From assembly GCA_947453695.1 (NCBI GenBank), contig CANGHW010000043.1, forward strand, positions 1 through 36,013: 36,013 nucleotides of DNA, given 5' to 3'. This DNA is from Opitutia bacterium. Lineage in GTDB: Bacteria; Verrucomicrobiota; Verrucomicrobiia; Opitutales; Opitutaceae. Below are positions 26,239 to 34,307 of the stretch, piece by piece (the stretch's first letter is position 1; the number at the start of each line of letters is the position of its first letter). The translations under genes and the position numbers were made by a program. The notes below the pieces were generated by a model. That model saw only the letters and a program-made list of their open reading frames with translations, was not told the DNA's origin and ran no database searches.

Positions 26239-27411
26239 CTACTCCGCCCGGACGATGTAGCCGCGCAGATACTCGCTCTCCATCATCGTGACCAGCACCG
26301 GATGGTCTTCCGGCTGGTGACACCACTCTACGACACGCACCTTGCGCTTCGCATCGGTTGCCGCATCGGCGATCACACTGCGAATCTCCGAGTCCTGCAT
26401 GTGATGCGAACACGTGTAAGTCGCCAGGATGCCGCCCGGCGCCAGCCGCTGCAGCGCCCGCAGATTGATCTCCTTGTAACCGCGCAACGCACCCTCAAGC
26501 GCGCTCTTCGACTTCGCAAACGGCGGCGGGTCGAGCACGATCACGTCCCACAAGCCATCGCCCGCGCGCACCGGGTCGTTAAACCAGTCGAACACATTCG
26601 CGACCCCGAACTTGGTCGTCGCCGTCACGCCATTCCGCTCGGCATTGCGCAGCGCCGCTCCGATCGCGTCAAACGCGCTATCGATTCCCAGCACCTCGCG
26701 CGCCCCCGCCCGCGCTGCATGCAGCGCGAAAGCACCCTGGTTGCAGAACGCGTCAAGCACGCGCTTTCCCGCACAATACTTTGCCACCGCCGCGTGCTGC
26801 GGCCGCTGGTCGAGGTAGAATCCCGTTTTCTGGCCGTTCTGCAGATCGAGCCAGTAGTCGAAACCGTCGATGTTCACCCAGCGCGGCTCCCATGGCTGAC
26901 CCGAGCGCGTGTGCACTTCCATCGCCAAGCCTTCGAGCCGGCGGATCGGCGCATCATTGCGAAAAATGATCTCCGTCGGCTTCACGACTTCGGCCAGCAC
27001 ATCGCCCACCAGCGTCGAGCGCTTCTCCATCGCCGCGGTCTGAATCTGCACTACTAGCGCATCGCCGAATTGGTCCACCACTAGGCCCGGCAAATCATCC
27101 GACTCCGACCACACCAAGCGGCGATTCGAACCTGCCGGGCGCCGCGCGATCGCGCGTTCCATCGCCCCACGGAGAAAAGTCCCGTCCAGCTTGGTGTGCT
27201 CACGACTAAATCGGCGCCACACGATCTGTGACTTCGAGTTGTAAATGCCGGTCCCCAGAAAACGGTCTGCGCGATCGCGGCATTCCACGATCTCACCGTC
27301 GTTCTCCGCGGGCAAAAGCGCTCCCACCTCGTTGGCGAATACCCACGGATGTCCACTGAGGACGCGCGGCTTGGCATTGGGTTTGAGTTTGAGCGTGGGC
27401 AGGCTGGCCAT
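26239..27411 (-). CDS. rlmI: Class I rRNA methyltransferase, RlmI family
   Basis: RlmI (YccW) methylates C5 of a cytosine in 23S rRNA (C1962 in E. coli). The N-terminus is the PUA-like RNA-binding domain (GHPWVFANEVG). The family hallmark QKTGFYLDQR is near the middle, followed by SAM-binding motif I VLDAFCNQGAFALHAARAG, motif IV DPPPFAKSK and the Cys motif TCSHHM. The length (390 residues; E. coli 396) is standard. I chose the ATG at 27411 because it gives the usual N-terminus and has GGGTGG upstream; an ATG at 27438 would add 9 residues. The exact site specificity is inferred from the family; other members of this group could modify other cytosines. Confidence 0.88.
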   Translation of the reverse strand: MASLPTLKLKPNAKPRVLSGHPWVFANEVGALLPAENDGEIVECRDRADRFLGTGIYNSKSQIVWRRFSREHTKLDGTFLRGAMERAIARRPAGSNRRLVWSESDDLPGLVVDQFGDALVVQIQTAAMEKRSTLVGDVLAEVVKPTEIIFRNDAPIRRLEGLAMEVHTRSGQPWEPRWVNIDGFDYWLDLQNGQKTGFYLDQRPQHAAVAKYCAGKRVLDAFCNQGAFALHAARAGAREVLGIDSAFDAIGAALRNAERNGVTATTKFGVANVFDWFNDPVRAGDGLWDVIVLDPPPFAKSKSALEGALRGYKEINLRALQRLAPGGILATYTCSHHMQDSEIRSVIADAATDAKRKVRVVEWCHQPEDHPVLVTMMESEYLRGYIVRAE

Positions 27412-27462
27412 CGCGCCACCCTTACGGGTTCGCGCCATCTCGCGACGAAAAAATTTTCTACC

Positions 27463-27582
27463 TCAAAGGTCTTCTTCACCCATATCCGCCGGACCACCAG
27501 CCCGCTGCGACGGGAGGGCCATGGCGAGTGCGAGTGCGCAGACCAGCGCTAGGTAAACCACGATGCACAAGATCGCCTTCAT
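27463..27582 (-). CDS. Possible 39-residue single-span membrane peptide
   Basis: An ATG at 27582 opens a 39-residue frame ending in TGA at 27463, 51 bp before the chosen rlmI start. It begins MKAILCIVVYLALVCALALA, an almost unbroken hydrophobic helix after one Lys, then a short polar tail ending GEEDL. This is either a small membrane peptide or a signal-peptide-like leader. No Shine-Dalgarno sequence is visible and I recognise no family. Without comparative data it could be a chance frame in GC-rich DNA. Confidence 0.35.
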   Translation of the reverse strand: MKAILCIVVYLALVCALALAMALPSQRAGGPADMGEEDL

Positions 27583-27639
27583 GGGCGAGACATCGGCCCA
27601 AATGACCAAAACTTGAGCCCCGCCCTTCTTCCGACGGCG

Positions 27640-29340
27640 CTACGGCGCCTCCTCCACCCCGGGCCGGTTGGCCCGAAACGGCTCCGTCTGCACTTCCCGT
27701 CTGATGCGGGCCACCTCATCCCAGCCAATGAGCACTAGCTCCAGTCGCTGCTGCCAGTCGCGTTCGACCACGGTCCACTCCCCATTGCGCACCACTTGCG
27801 GGGCGCGCAACGAGGCCGACCGGGCGTTCACCATCACTCCGGCCAATATTACCGTCTCGGAATGATCCCCACTGATCCAATTCACCCGTCCACGCTCTCG
27901 ATCGACCGCATAATAGTCGGGCGCACGCGGGCGCGTCAGCCAATACTGCCACTCGCTCAGCGAAAACTCCGCCCAGGCCGGGTGCGACTGGATCAGCTTG
28001 AATTCGCCCCCCCGTGCCCACGTTTGCATCTCGACGATCCGCCACCAATACCCGCGCGCAGCTCCCCGCGCCTCCGCCGTCAGCGGGAGTGCTCCCCAGA
28101 CCTGCGGTTTGACGATTCGTAGGTTGGCCCGGATCACGTAGCGCGAATCCTCCGCCTGCAGTCGTCCACCCACCGAGCGAGCCACCGTCACCGAAGCCGA
28201 CACCGGCATTTCCACCGGCAGACCGGGCACTGCCGGAGGCGGCACCCGCGGTTGCGGCCCCGGGCGGTTGGCTCGAGCCAACCGCTTCATCTCCTGCCAC
28301 TGCACCGTCTCCTCATCTAGCTTCGCGGCGGGCCAGCCCAACATTTCCGGTCGCAACCCCGAGGTTTGCCACCCCCAGCTAGCCTGCGTCACCCGCGCTC
28401 CCCCGGCCCAAGTCCACTCGTGTTCCGCCGACACCAGATCGACAGCCGTCCCGGACGGCATGCCCTTTGCGATCAACTGGGAGAACACCTGCGACCCTTT
28501 CCGGGCTCCCGTAATTTCGTCTCCCACCGTCGTGAACTTCCGCGTCAATTGCAGATCTGCGACCCTAGCCTCGTTGCGCATGGTCCATCCGTTGGCCGCT
28601 TCTGCCAGCGCCCGACCAACCATCTGGTAACCGACGACCATGAGGCATCCGGCGGCGACCAGCGCGCCTCCGACGAGAAAACGCCGCCTTACGCCGCAGC
28701 GAAACTGCCCGACTACGGTCGCGACCATCCCGGCGGCCACGATGGCTAGGACTACAAATCCCCAGGCATCCGAACCCCGCGGAAGTCGCTGCGTCAGCAC
28801 CACCGCCCACACCAGCGGATAGGTAAGCGTGAGTGCCACGCCCACCACCGACCACACGACAAATCGGCCGATGTTGTCGACGAGCGAAGCCACGAACATC
28901 GACGGCACGATGACCAGCAACTGCAGCGCCAGTCCGCCCGCGAGCGCCGGTCCGATATCGCCAAGACCGAAGCCGTTGAACCACCACCACGGCAGCCCAA
29001 ACACCACGACCGGTCCGCACAGCATCACCCCTGCGCCCATCACCTTTGCCGCGAGCAATCGCCTGCCCGCAATGGGCCGCGTCCGCCACGCCGGTTCAGT
29101 GCCGACCAACGGATCTTCCAATACCAGTAGTCCCGTCACCAACCAGGCCAGCACCGCCTCCAATGCCACCAGCGCCACCACGAGGCGCGGAAAATTCCGC
29201 CACACCGCCAGGTCCGTCGGACCATGCAACAGCAGCCACCAACCGAAACCAAACTTGGCCGCCGTCACCGCCCACACCGCCATCACCGCCCAACGCAACC
29301 GCCGCACATCCTTCGCTACGATATTAAGGATCAGTTTCAT
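27640..29340 (-). CDS. ABC transporter membrane protein with large soluble C-terminal domain (second copy)
   Basis: The 566-residue protein begins with about seven membrane helices in residues 15-241, followed by a soluble domain of about 320 residues. It is paralogous to the next upstream gene: both have E-D-x-L-x-G-T-E-x-x-W-x-T-R-P-I-x-x-x-R-L-x-x-A-K after helix 2, and both end with an N-G-E-x-V-x-V-x-D-W pattern. The topology suggests an ABC-2-like export permease. Its ATG overlaps the upstream stop by 4 bp (ATGA), and GAGGAG lies 8 bases ahead of it, so it is translationally coupled. The partner ATPase is the gene at 30929. The substrate is unknown. Confidence 0.8.
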   Translation of the reverse strand: MKLILNIVAKDVRRLRWAVMAVWAVTAAKFGFGWWLLLHGPTDLAVWRNFPRLVVALVALEAVLAWLVTGLLVLEDPLVGTEPAWRTRPIAGRRLLAAKVMGAGVMLCGPVVVFGLPWWWFNGFGLGDIGPALAGGLALQLLVIVPSMFVASLVDNIGRFVVWSVVGVALTLTYPLVWAVVLTQRLPRGSDAWGFVVLAIVAAGMVATVVGQFRCGVRRRFLVGGALVAAGCLMVVGYQMVGRALAEAANGWTMRNEARVADLQLTRKFTTVGDEITGARKGSQVFSQLIAKGMPSGTAVDLVSAEHEWTWAGGARVTQASWGWQTSGLRPEMLGWPAAKLDEETVQWQEMKRLARANRPGPQPRVPPPAVPGLPVEMPVSASVTVARSVGGRLQAEDSRYVIRANLRIVKPQVWGALPLTAEARGAARGYWWRIVEMQTWARGGEFKLIQSHPAWAEFSLSEWQYWLTRPRAPDYYAVDRERGRVNWISGDHSETVILAGVMVNARSASLRAPQVVRNGEWTVVERDWQQRLELVLIGWDEVARIRREVQTEPFRANRPGVEEAP

Positions 29341-30932
29341 GGCTTTTTCTCCTCATCGTAGACCGGGAGCGGTTGCGCGGGAACAGTGACCCAACTGCTG
29401 GCCATCGCCTTGAATCGCACCTTCACGAGCACCGCGTCCCGCTCCCAATCACGAACTTCCACGCGCTCACCGTTTTCGACTATCATAGGCGGATCGAATT
29501 CCAGGGTCCGCTCGCTCAGCAGGAGCGAATTTCGCCGCAGCGAGCCGGCCTCAACGATGTGCAAGGCTTTGAAAATCCCCAGCCGCCGGTTCACCAACGC
29601 GAAGGAATCGCGCCGCGAGTAATCGCTCTCCCGCAGCCACGAACCGAAGCGCACACCAGAGTCTGCGGTCAGCCACGCATCGCGTTCCTCCACGACGACG
29701 CAGAGTTGGGTCGAGTTGGGTTTTAAGGCGACGCTCACAACCCGGGTCCTGCATGACCCCACCCGCACGGTGGCGCCAGCTCGCCAGGGTAGTTCCACCA
29801 CTACCTGTGCGCGCATCTCCGGCGCCCAGACACTGCCCTCCAATGTGGGCGCCTCCCCGGCCGCCGGAAGCTCCGCCGGAGGAGGAAACCACGCCGCCAT
29901 GTCCCAGTTCACCGGCCCGGTTTCCGGCGCCATCCCGATCAGCCGCTTCACGGCATGCTCACCCCACAGTCCTCCCGGATTAAAATAAATCTTCGCAGTC
30001 CTTCCGTTCGCCCACCGCAGTTCACCCGAACCGTTCCATGGCGTTGTAAATTCCCCCGGCTTTTTCATTGGCTCCAGCGTGAGAAACGCCGCCGGCGGCT
30101 GCCTCCGATCCGCCGGAATTACTAATCGCTCAAAACGCGCCGTCTCGGGACCGGTGCGGGGCGTGCTCTGCGGGTAAGTCTTACCGGCCACCGGCCACGC
30201 CACCCGGACTAAGAGCATGAGACCAAACGCTACTCCGATCACCTTCCAGGCGAGGCGCGTCCGCCGCGTGGCGAATTGGATGATCAGCACCGTCGGCAGG
30301 AGCGGCGCCGCCAGCAGAATCACCATCACGGTTCGCGCTCCGCGCAAGCTGCCACTGGTCGGTCCGACCAGCCATTCCGTTAGCCGATAGTCACCCACTA
30401 CCACCGCCGCCAGCGCGAGGCCAGTGACCGCAAACAAGAATTTCCCCAAGTCCGCCGTGATCGCAGCGACGGTCACGGCCACCGCGATCAGCGCGATCTG
30501 CCACCCGGCGAACTCCGCACCCGCCCACACTAGCTCTAGGAGCGAAAATCCGCTCGCTAACCATGCCGCCCCCAGCGCTACCAACGGCAATGCGATGAAG
30601 AGCAGCGCTGCCCCGCCGACCTTGGCCACAAACAGTCTGCCCCGGCCGATTGGCCGCGTCAGCCAATACGACTCTGTTCCCGTCAAAGCATCTTCCTGCA
30701 CGAGGAATGCGACCAACACCGCGGCCAGCACGACTTCGACGCATAAGAGCAAATCGGACATCGTGCGCACACCTGCTAGCCACCGGGAAACCTCGCCGCC
30801 GAGAGCCACGTCCATCGGCAGCTCCGTGAGCCGCACGGCCCACGTCCCGGCCACCACCAACACCAGCCACAAGGCCGCCGCCGGTGCCATCCGCCGCATA
30901 TCCTTCTTGATGATGTGCCACACCAGACTCAC
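29337..30932 (-). CDS. ABC transporter membrane protein with large soluble C-terminal domain (first copy)
   Basis: The 531-residue protein has about seven membrane helices (near 16-34, 58-80, 101-127, two in 140-185, 204-225 and 232-252), then a soluble C-terminal domain of about 280 residues. The motif VQEDALTGTESYWLTRPIGR is shared with its paralogue downstream. The GTG start at 30932 overlaps the ATPase stop by 4 bp (GTGA). A strong Shine-Dalgarno GGAGGTGG sits 5 bases upstream, inside the last ATPase codons. The two membrane proteins probably form a heterodimer around an ATPase dimer. The soluble domains do not match a family I can name. Confidence 0.8.
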   Translation of the reverse strand: MSLVWHIIKKDMRRMAPAAALWLVLVVAGTWAVRLTELPMDVALGGEVSRWLAGVRTMSDLLLCVEVVLAAVLVAFLVQEDALTGTESYWLTRPIGRGRLFVAKVGGAALLFIALPLVALGAAWLASGFSLLELVWAGAEFAGWQIALIAVAVTVAAITADLGKFLFAVTGLALAAVVVGDYRLTEWLVGPTSGSLRGARTVMVILLAAPLLPTVLIIQFATRRTRLAWKVIGVAFGLMLLVRVAWPVAGKTYPQSTPRTGPETARFERLVIPADRRQPPAAFLTLEPMKKPGEFTTPWNGSGELRWANGRTAKIYFNPGGLWGEHAVKRLIGMAPETGPVNWDMAAWFPPPAELPAAGEAPTLEGSVWAPEMRAQVVVELPWRAGATVRVGSCRTRVVSVALKPNSTQLCVVVEERDAWLTADSGVRFGSWLRESDYSRRDSFALVNRRLGIFKALHIVEAGSLRRNSLLLSERTLEFDPPMIVENGERVEVRDWERDAVLVKVRFKAMASSWVTVPAQPLPVYDEEKKP

Positions 30933-31843
30933 GACGCCACCTCCGCCGCCGCCCCGCGTGAGGTGCGCGCGAGCGTGAGGAAGATCTCTCGCAGCGACAT
31001 CCCTTGCGCCACGCAGGCCGCATCACCGAACCGCGCCCGGCACTCCGCCTCGCTCTTCGCCGCGTCAAACGCGCAGTCCACCCAGCGCACCACTCTCCCC
31101 GCCCGTTCCATTTCAATCCACGTCTCCGGCACACCGTCGAGCCGCGCCTCGCTCTCGCCCAACGTCACCGTCATGCGCCGGTAGCGCGCGAGCAGCACGT
31201 CGGTCGGCTCGTTGAATTTCAATCGGCCCGCTTCCAATACCGCCACGCGGTCCGCCAGTCGCTCCACTTCTTCGATATCGTGCGACGAAACCAGCACCGT
31301 CCACTCGCCGAGCGCCGATACTTCGAGCACGCCGCGGATAAACTCATCGCGCACCAGCGGATCGAGCCCGCTGAAGGGTTCATCCAGCACGAGCAGATTC
31401 GGCCGATACGCGAGCGACGACAACAGCGCCGCCTTCATCGTCATGCCGCGCGAGAGGTGTTTCAGCTTCCGGTCCTCCGGCAGCGCAAACTGCTTCAACA
31501 GCGTCGCCTCCAGCGCCCGGTCCCACGTCGGATAAAACGGCCGGCAGTAATCCAAGAACTGCCGCACGGTCATCCACAGCGGCAGCTGCTGGTTCTCCGA
31601 TACGTAGCCGATCTGCGCCTTTTCTTTTTCGCCGAGTTGACGCGAGTCGACCCCGAGCACGCGCGCCGTCCCGCTCGTCGGCTCGAGCAAATTCATGAGT
31701 AACTTGATCGTCGTCGACTTGCCCGCGCCATTAGGCCCGAGCAACGCCAGCACGCTGCCCTGCGGCACCGACAGGTTCAGCCCATGCACCGCTTCATTTC
31801 GTCCAAACCGCCGCGTGAGATTCTCCGTTTCGATGATGTTCAT
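30929..31843 (-). CDS. ABC transporter ATP-binding protein
   Basis: The 304-residue ATPase powers the membrane pair encoded downstream. Walker A is GPNGAGKST at residues 36-44, Walker B is LLVLDEPFSGLDP, and the H-loop is VSSHDIEEVERLADR. The signature reads LSRGM rather than LSGGQ, a variant common in ABC-2 exporters of the CcmA/YtrB type. The C-terminal extension after about residue 220 is also typical of that group. It follows the GntR gene by 32 bp on the same strand. No Shine-Dalgarno sequence is seen before its ATG. Confidence 0.93.
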   Translation of the reverse strand: MNIIETENLTRRFGRNEAVHGLNLSVPQGSVLALLGPNGAGKSTTIKLLMNLLEPTSGTARVLGVDSRQLGEKEKAQIGYVSENQQLPLWMTVRQFLDYCRPFYPTWDRALEATLLKQFALPEDRKLKHLSRGMTMKAALLSSLAYRPNLLVLDEPFSGLDPLVRDEFIRGVLEVSALGEWTVLVSSHDIEEVERLADRVAVLEAGRLKFNEPTDVLLARYRRMTVTLGESEARLDGVPETWIEMERAGRVVRWVDCAFDAAKSEAECRARFGDAACVAQGMSLREIFLTLARTSRGAAAEVAS

Positions 31844-31875
31844 GGGAAAAATTCTGCGTGTTACATCGCTCCGCC

Positions 31876-32259
31876 TTACTTGCCCCCAAGCTTCTTCCAG
31901 TGCGCCGCCACCGCCGCTTGCACATCCTCGAGGTCGAGGCCGAGTTTCTTCGCCTCAACCACCAGCCACTCGACTTCGGCTCCGAGCAGCTCCGCCCGTT
32001 CCTTACGTCCGCCGAGTTCGCGCTCGGCCACCACGCTCCCGACCGCCGGCGTGGTGACGAGCACGCCCTCCGCCACCAGCGCCGCGATCACCTTGTGCGC
32101 CGTGTTGGGATTCACCTTTAGCTCCTGGCTGAGCACGCGCACCGAGGGAAACCGGTCGCCGGGCCGCAGTTGCCCCATCACGACCGCCTTCCGCACCGCA
32201 AACATGATCTGCTCCGCGACGGGCAATCCGGCTTTGAGCTCGATGGTGAAGGGAAGCAC
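31876..32259 (-). CDS. GntR-family transcriptional regulator, YtrA-like
   Basis: The 127-residue protein has the winged-helix GntR DNA-binding domain (residues about 10-75: LPVAEQIMFAVRKAVVMGQL, then PGDRFPSVRVLSQELKVNP, NTAHKVIAALVAEG). The C-terminal part is only about 50 residues of helix, the short form that defines the YtrA subgroup. YtrA-type proteins usually repress the ABC transporter operon in which they lie and respond to cell-envelope stress or antibiotics, which matches this position as first gene of the ABC operon. The start is a GTG at 32259. A 10-bp inverted repeat lies 23-62 bases upstream and is a candidate operator. Confidence 0.92.
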   Translation of the reverse strand: MLPFTIELKAGLPVAEQIMFAVRKAVVMGQLRPGDRFPSVRVLSQELKVNPNTAHKVIAALVAEGVLVTTPAVGSVVAERELGGRKERAELLGAEVEWLVVEAKKLGLDLEDVQAAVAAHWKKLGGK

Positions 32260-32275
32260 ACTGTTCTACTCGCAC

Positions 32276-32321
32276 TAGGACAGTTAGGACGGCAAGAGTT
32301 TTCCCGCAGGTCGTCCTAACT
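32276..32321. promoter_or_regulatory. Candidate operator upstream of the GntR-ABC operon
   Basis: AGTTAGGACG (32282-32291) and CGTCCTAACT (32312-32321) form a perfect 10-bp inverted repeat separated by 20 bases. An extra TAGGAC half-site lies at 32276-32281, nine bases from the one in the left arm. The element sits between the divergent GntR and cytochrome genes. Its position and symmetry fit a dimeric repressor site. There is no T tract on either side, so it is not a terminator. Confidence 0.55.
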
Positions 32322-32366
32322 TGTTCATCGCGCCCGGCATCCGTCCTGCTTTTATTCGGCGTGCCG

Positions 32367-33224
32367 ATGTTCTCTTCGCTCCGTCAAGTCGCCGCCCTGT
32401 TTCTGGTCTTCGCTGCGGTCTCGACCCAGGCCCTCGAGCTTCATGCCACGCGCACCTCACCGACCGACCTCTCGCTCACCGGCCTTCTCACCGGCGTGCC
32501 GGCGGGAGAATCGCGCTACGTCCGCTGGGCCGACCTCGCACAACTGCCCTCCACCAAGCTCAAGCTCACTGGCGAATTCGTTCCCGGCGAACAGGAGGTT
32601 ACAGTCGTCTTCCTGACCGAGCTCTGGAAATCCCTGCCCCTCGGCGCGGGAGCCGATACGTTGCTCGCCACCTGCACCGACGGCTACGCCTCGGTCTACC
32701 GCGCCACCTTTATCGCGTCGCACCGCCCCTTCCTGATCCTCGCGATCAACGGTCAGGGACCGGAAAAGTGGCCGCCTCCCGGACTCAAGTTCAACCCCGG
32801 TCCCTACGTCATCAGTGTCTCCGCCGACGTCGCGCCGGCTGTCGCCCAATTGCTCGACGCCGGTCACAAGAAGCCTTGGGGCGTCAGCGACCTCCGCGTG
32901 GCCCGCTACGCCGATGCCTTCGCCGGCCTCTCTACGGGATCGCGCGCCGCCCTCTCCGCGCCGGCAATCGCCGGCCGGGAGATCTGGGTTCACTCCTGCG
33001 CCAGTTGCCACGCCGGCCCGCCCGCGACGTTCGGCGGCACCAAAAGCGACCGCCCCTTCGATGTTCTCGCCGCTCATGCGCGCTACAACCCCACCTACTT
33101 CAAGCGCTACATCCGTGATCCGAAGGGCTTCGCTCCCTCGGCCAAGATGGAACCTCACCCCCACTATTCGGATGCCCAACTCGACGCCTTGATCGCCTTT
33201 CTCGCCCCCGAGCCCCGCTCCTGA
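32367..33224 (+). CDS. Exported c-type cytochrome with unfamiliar N-terminal domain
   Basis: The 285-residue protein starts with a signal peptide (VAALFLVFAAVSTQALE). The last ~85 residues are a small class I cytochrome c domain: heme motif C-A-S-C-H at residues 211-215 and a likely axial Met at 251 (SAKMEPHPHYS). Between them are about 170 residues with LATCTDGYASVY, FIASHRPFLILAINGQGPE and FNPGPYVISVS. The TCTDGY and HRPFL-x-L-x-I-N-G pattern faintly recalls the sulfite-oxidase/molybdopterin-binding fold, but I cannot confirm it. It probably passes electrons in the periplasm. GTG at 32361 would add two residues. It is divergent from the GntR operon and 64 bp ahead of an AraC-type gene. Confidence 0.82.
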   Translation: MFSSLRQVAALFLVFAAVSTQALELHATRTSPTDLSLTGLLTGVPAGESRYVRWADLAQLPSTKLKLTGEFVPGEQEVTVVFLTELWKSLPLGAGADTLLATCTDGYASVYRATFIASHRPFLILAINGQGPEKWPPPGLKFNPGPYVISVSADVAPAVAQLLDAGHKKPWGVSDLRVARYADAFAGLSTGSRAALSAPAIAGREIWVHSCASCHAGPPATFGGTKSDRPFDVLAAHARYNPTYFKRYIRDPKGFAPSAKMEPHPHYSDAQLDALIAFLAPEPRS

Positions 33225-33288
33225 CGGCATCGACCGCAACTAAAGCGGTTCATTCGAAAACTGGCCCCGCTCGTGCTACAGTCTTTCA

Positions 33289-34239
33289 ATGAAACCGGTC
33301 GGGGAATCGCCTACGCAGCCCAAGTCCGAGAGCACTGCGCTCCCGGGCAGCGTCGCGCTCTACCCGATGTCCGCCTACACCCAGGGCATCCGCAAACCCG
33401 GTTACTTCCACCTGATCCACTTTGAGGAGGGCCAGACCGACCGCCTCAACCGCTTTGTTCCCCACCGCCACGATTTCTTCGAGGTGATTTGGCTCCGCTC
33501 CGGCGGGGGCCACGTGCGCAGCGACCTTCGCAGCCTGCCGGTCCGCCCCCGGACGCTGTTTTTCACCTCGCCCGGCCAAGTGCATGCCTGGGAGCTCACC
33601 GGGCCCGCCCATGGCGAGATTGCCAGTTTCACCTCGGAGTTCTTTGCCATCAGCAGTGAAAATCCCGGACTCCTCGGCAAGATGCCGTTCCTCTACGCCC
33701 GCGCCTCCGATCCCATCCTTTACCTCGATGTCGCAGAAGGGCGGCGAGTCGATGAACTGTTCGCTCAACTCCACGCCGACGGCGCCGAGGCGACACCAGG
33801 CCGCGACGACATCGTCCGTGCCTATCTGACCATCTTACTCACTTACGCGCGCCAGGCCTTCGCCCGCCGCGCCCCCGAGTCTTCGGCCAACGCTCCGGTT
33901 GCCGACCTCCTCTCGCGGCGTTTCCGCCTCGCTCTCGAAGAGCACTTTCCCCGCCTGCTCGAAGTCAACGAATACGCCGAGCTCCTCCACGTTTCCCGCA
34001 CCCACCTCAACGATCACCTGCGTCAGGAGTTGGGGCACACGGCGAGTGAGATCATCCACGAGCGCATCGTCCTGGAGGCCAAACGCCTCCTCGCCAACAC
34101 CACGCTTACGTCCGCGCAGATCGCCTACCGCCTTCGCTTTCAGGACCCGTCCTACTTCGGTCGCTTTTTCCGTCGCTCCACCGGCCTCACGCCGGGCGAC
34201 TACCGCGAACAGGTTCACGCCGACACCCTGGCCAGCTAG
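33289..34239 (+). CDS. AraC-family transcriptional regulator
   Basis: The 316-residue protein has an N-terminal cupin-like sensor part (FVPHRHDFFEVIWLRSGGGH, then LFFTSPGQVHAWEL) and a C-terminal double helix-turn-helix at about 205-308. The latter includes YAELLHVSRTHLNDHLRQEL and the family signature IAYRLRFQDPSYFGRFFRRS, then TGLTPGDYRE. The sensor pattern (H-x-H-D-F-F-E-x-x-W) is typical of AraC proteins that bind small organic ligands; the ligand is unknown. Its targets may include neighbouring genes, but nothing in the sequence proves it. The ATG at 33289 has no Shine-Dalgarno sequence. Confidence 0.93.
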   Translation: MKPVGESPTQPKSESTALPGSVALYPMSAYTQGIRKPGYFHLIHFEEGQTDRLNRFVPHRHDFFEVIWLRSGGGHVRSDLRSLPVRPRTLFFTSPGQVHAWELTGPAHGEIASFTSEFFAISSENPGLLGKMPFLYARASDPILYLDVAEGRRVDELFAQLHADGAEATPGRDDIVRAYLTILLTYARQAFARRAPESSANAPVADLLSRRFRLALEEHFPRLLEVNEYAELLHVSRTHLNDHLRQELGHTASEIIHERIVLEAKRLLANTTLTSAQIAYRLRFQDPSYFGRFFRRSTGLTPGDYREQVHADTLAS

Positions 34240-34307
34240 GCCCGCCGGCGCCGGATAATTTTCATCGCCACCCCGGGCGCGCACCATGAACTGGGCGTGT
34301 TACCGGT

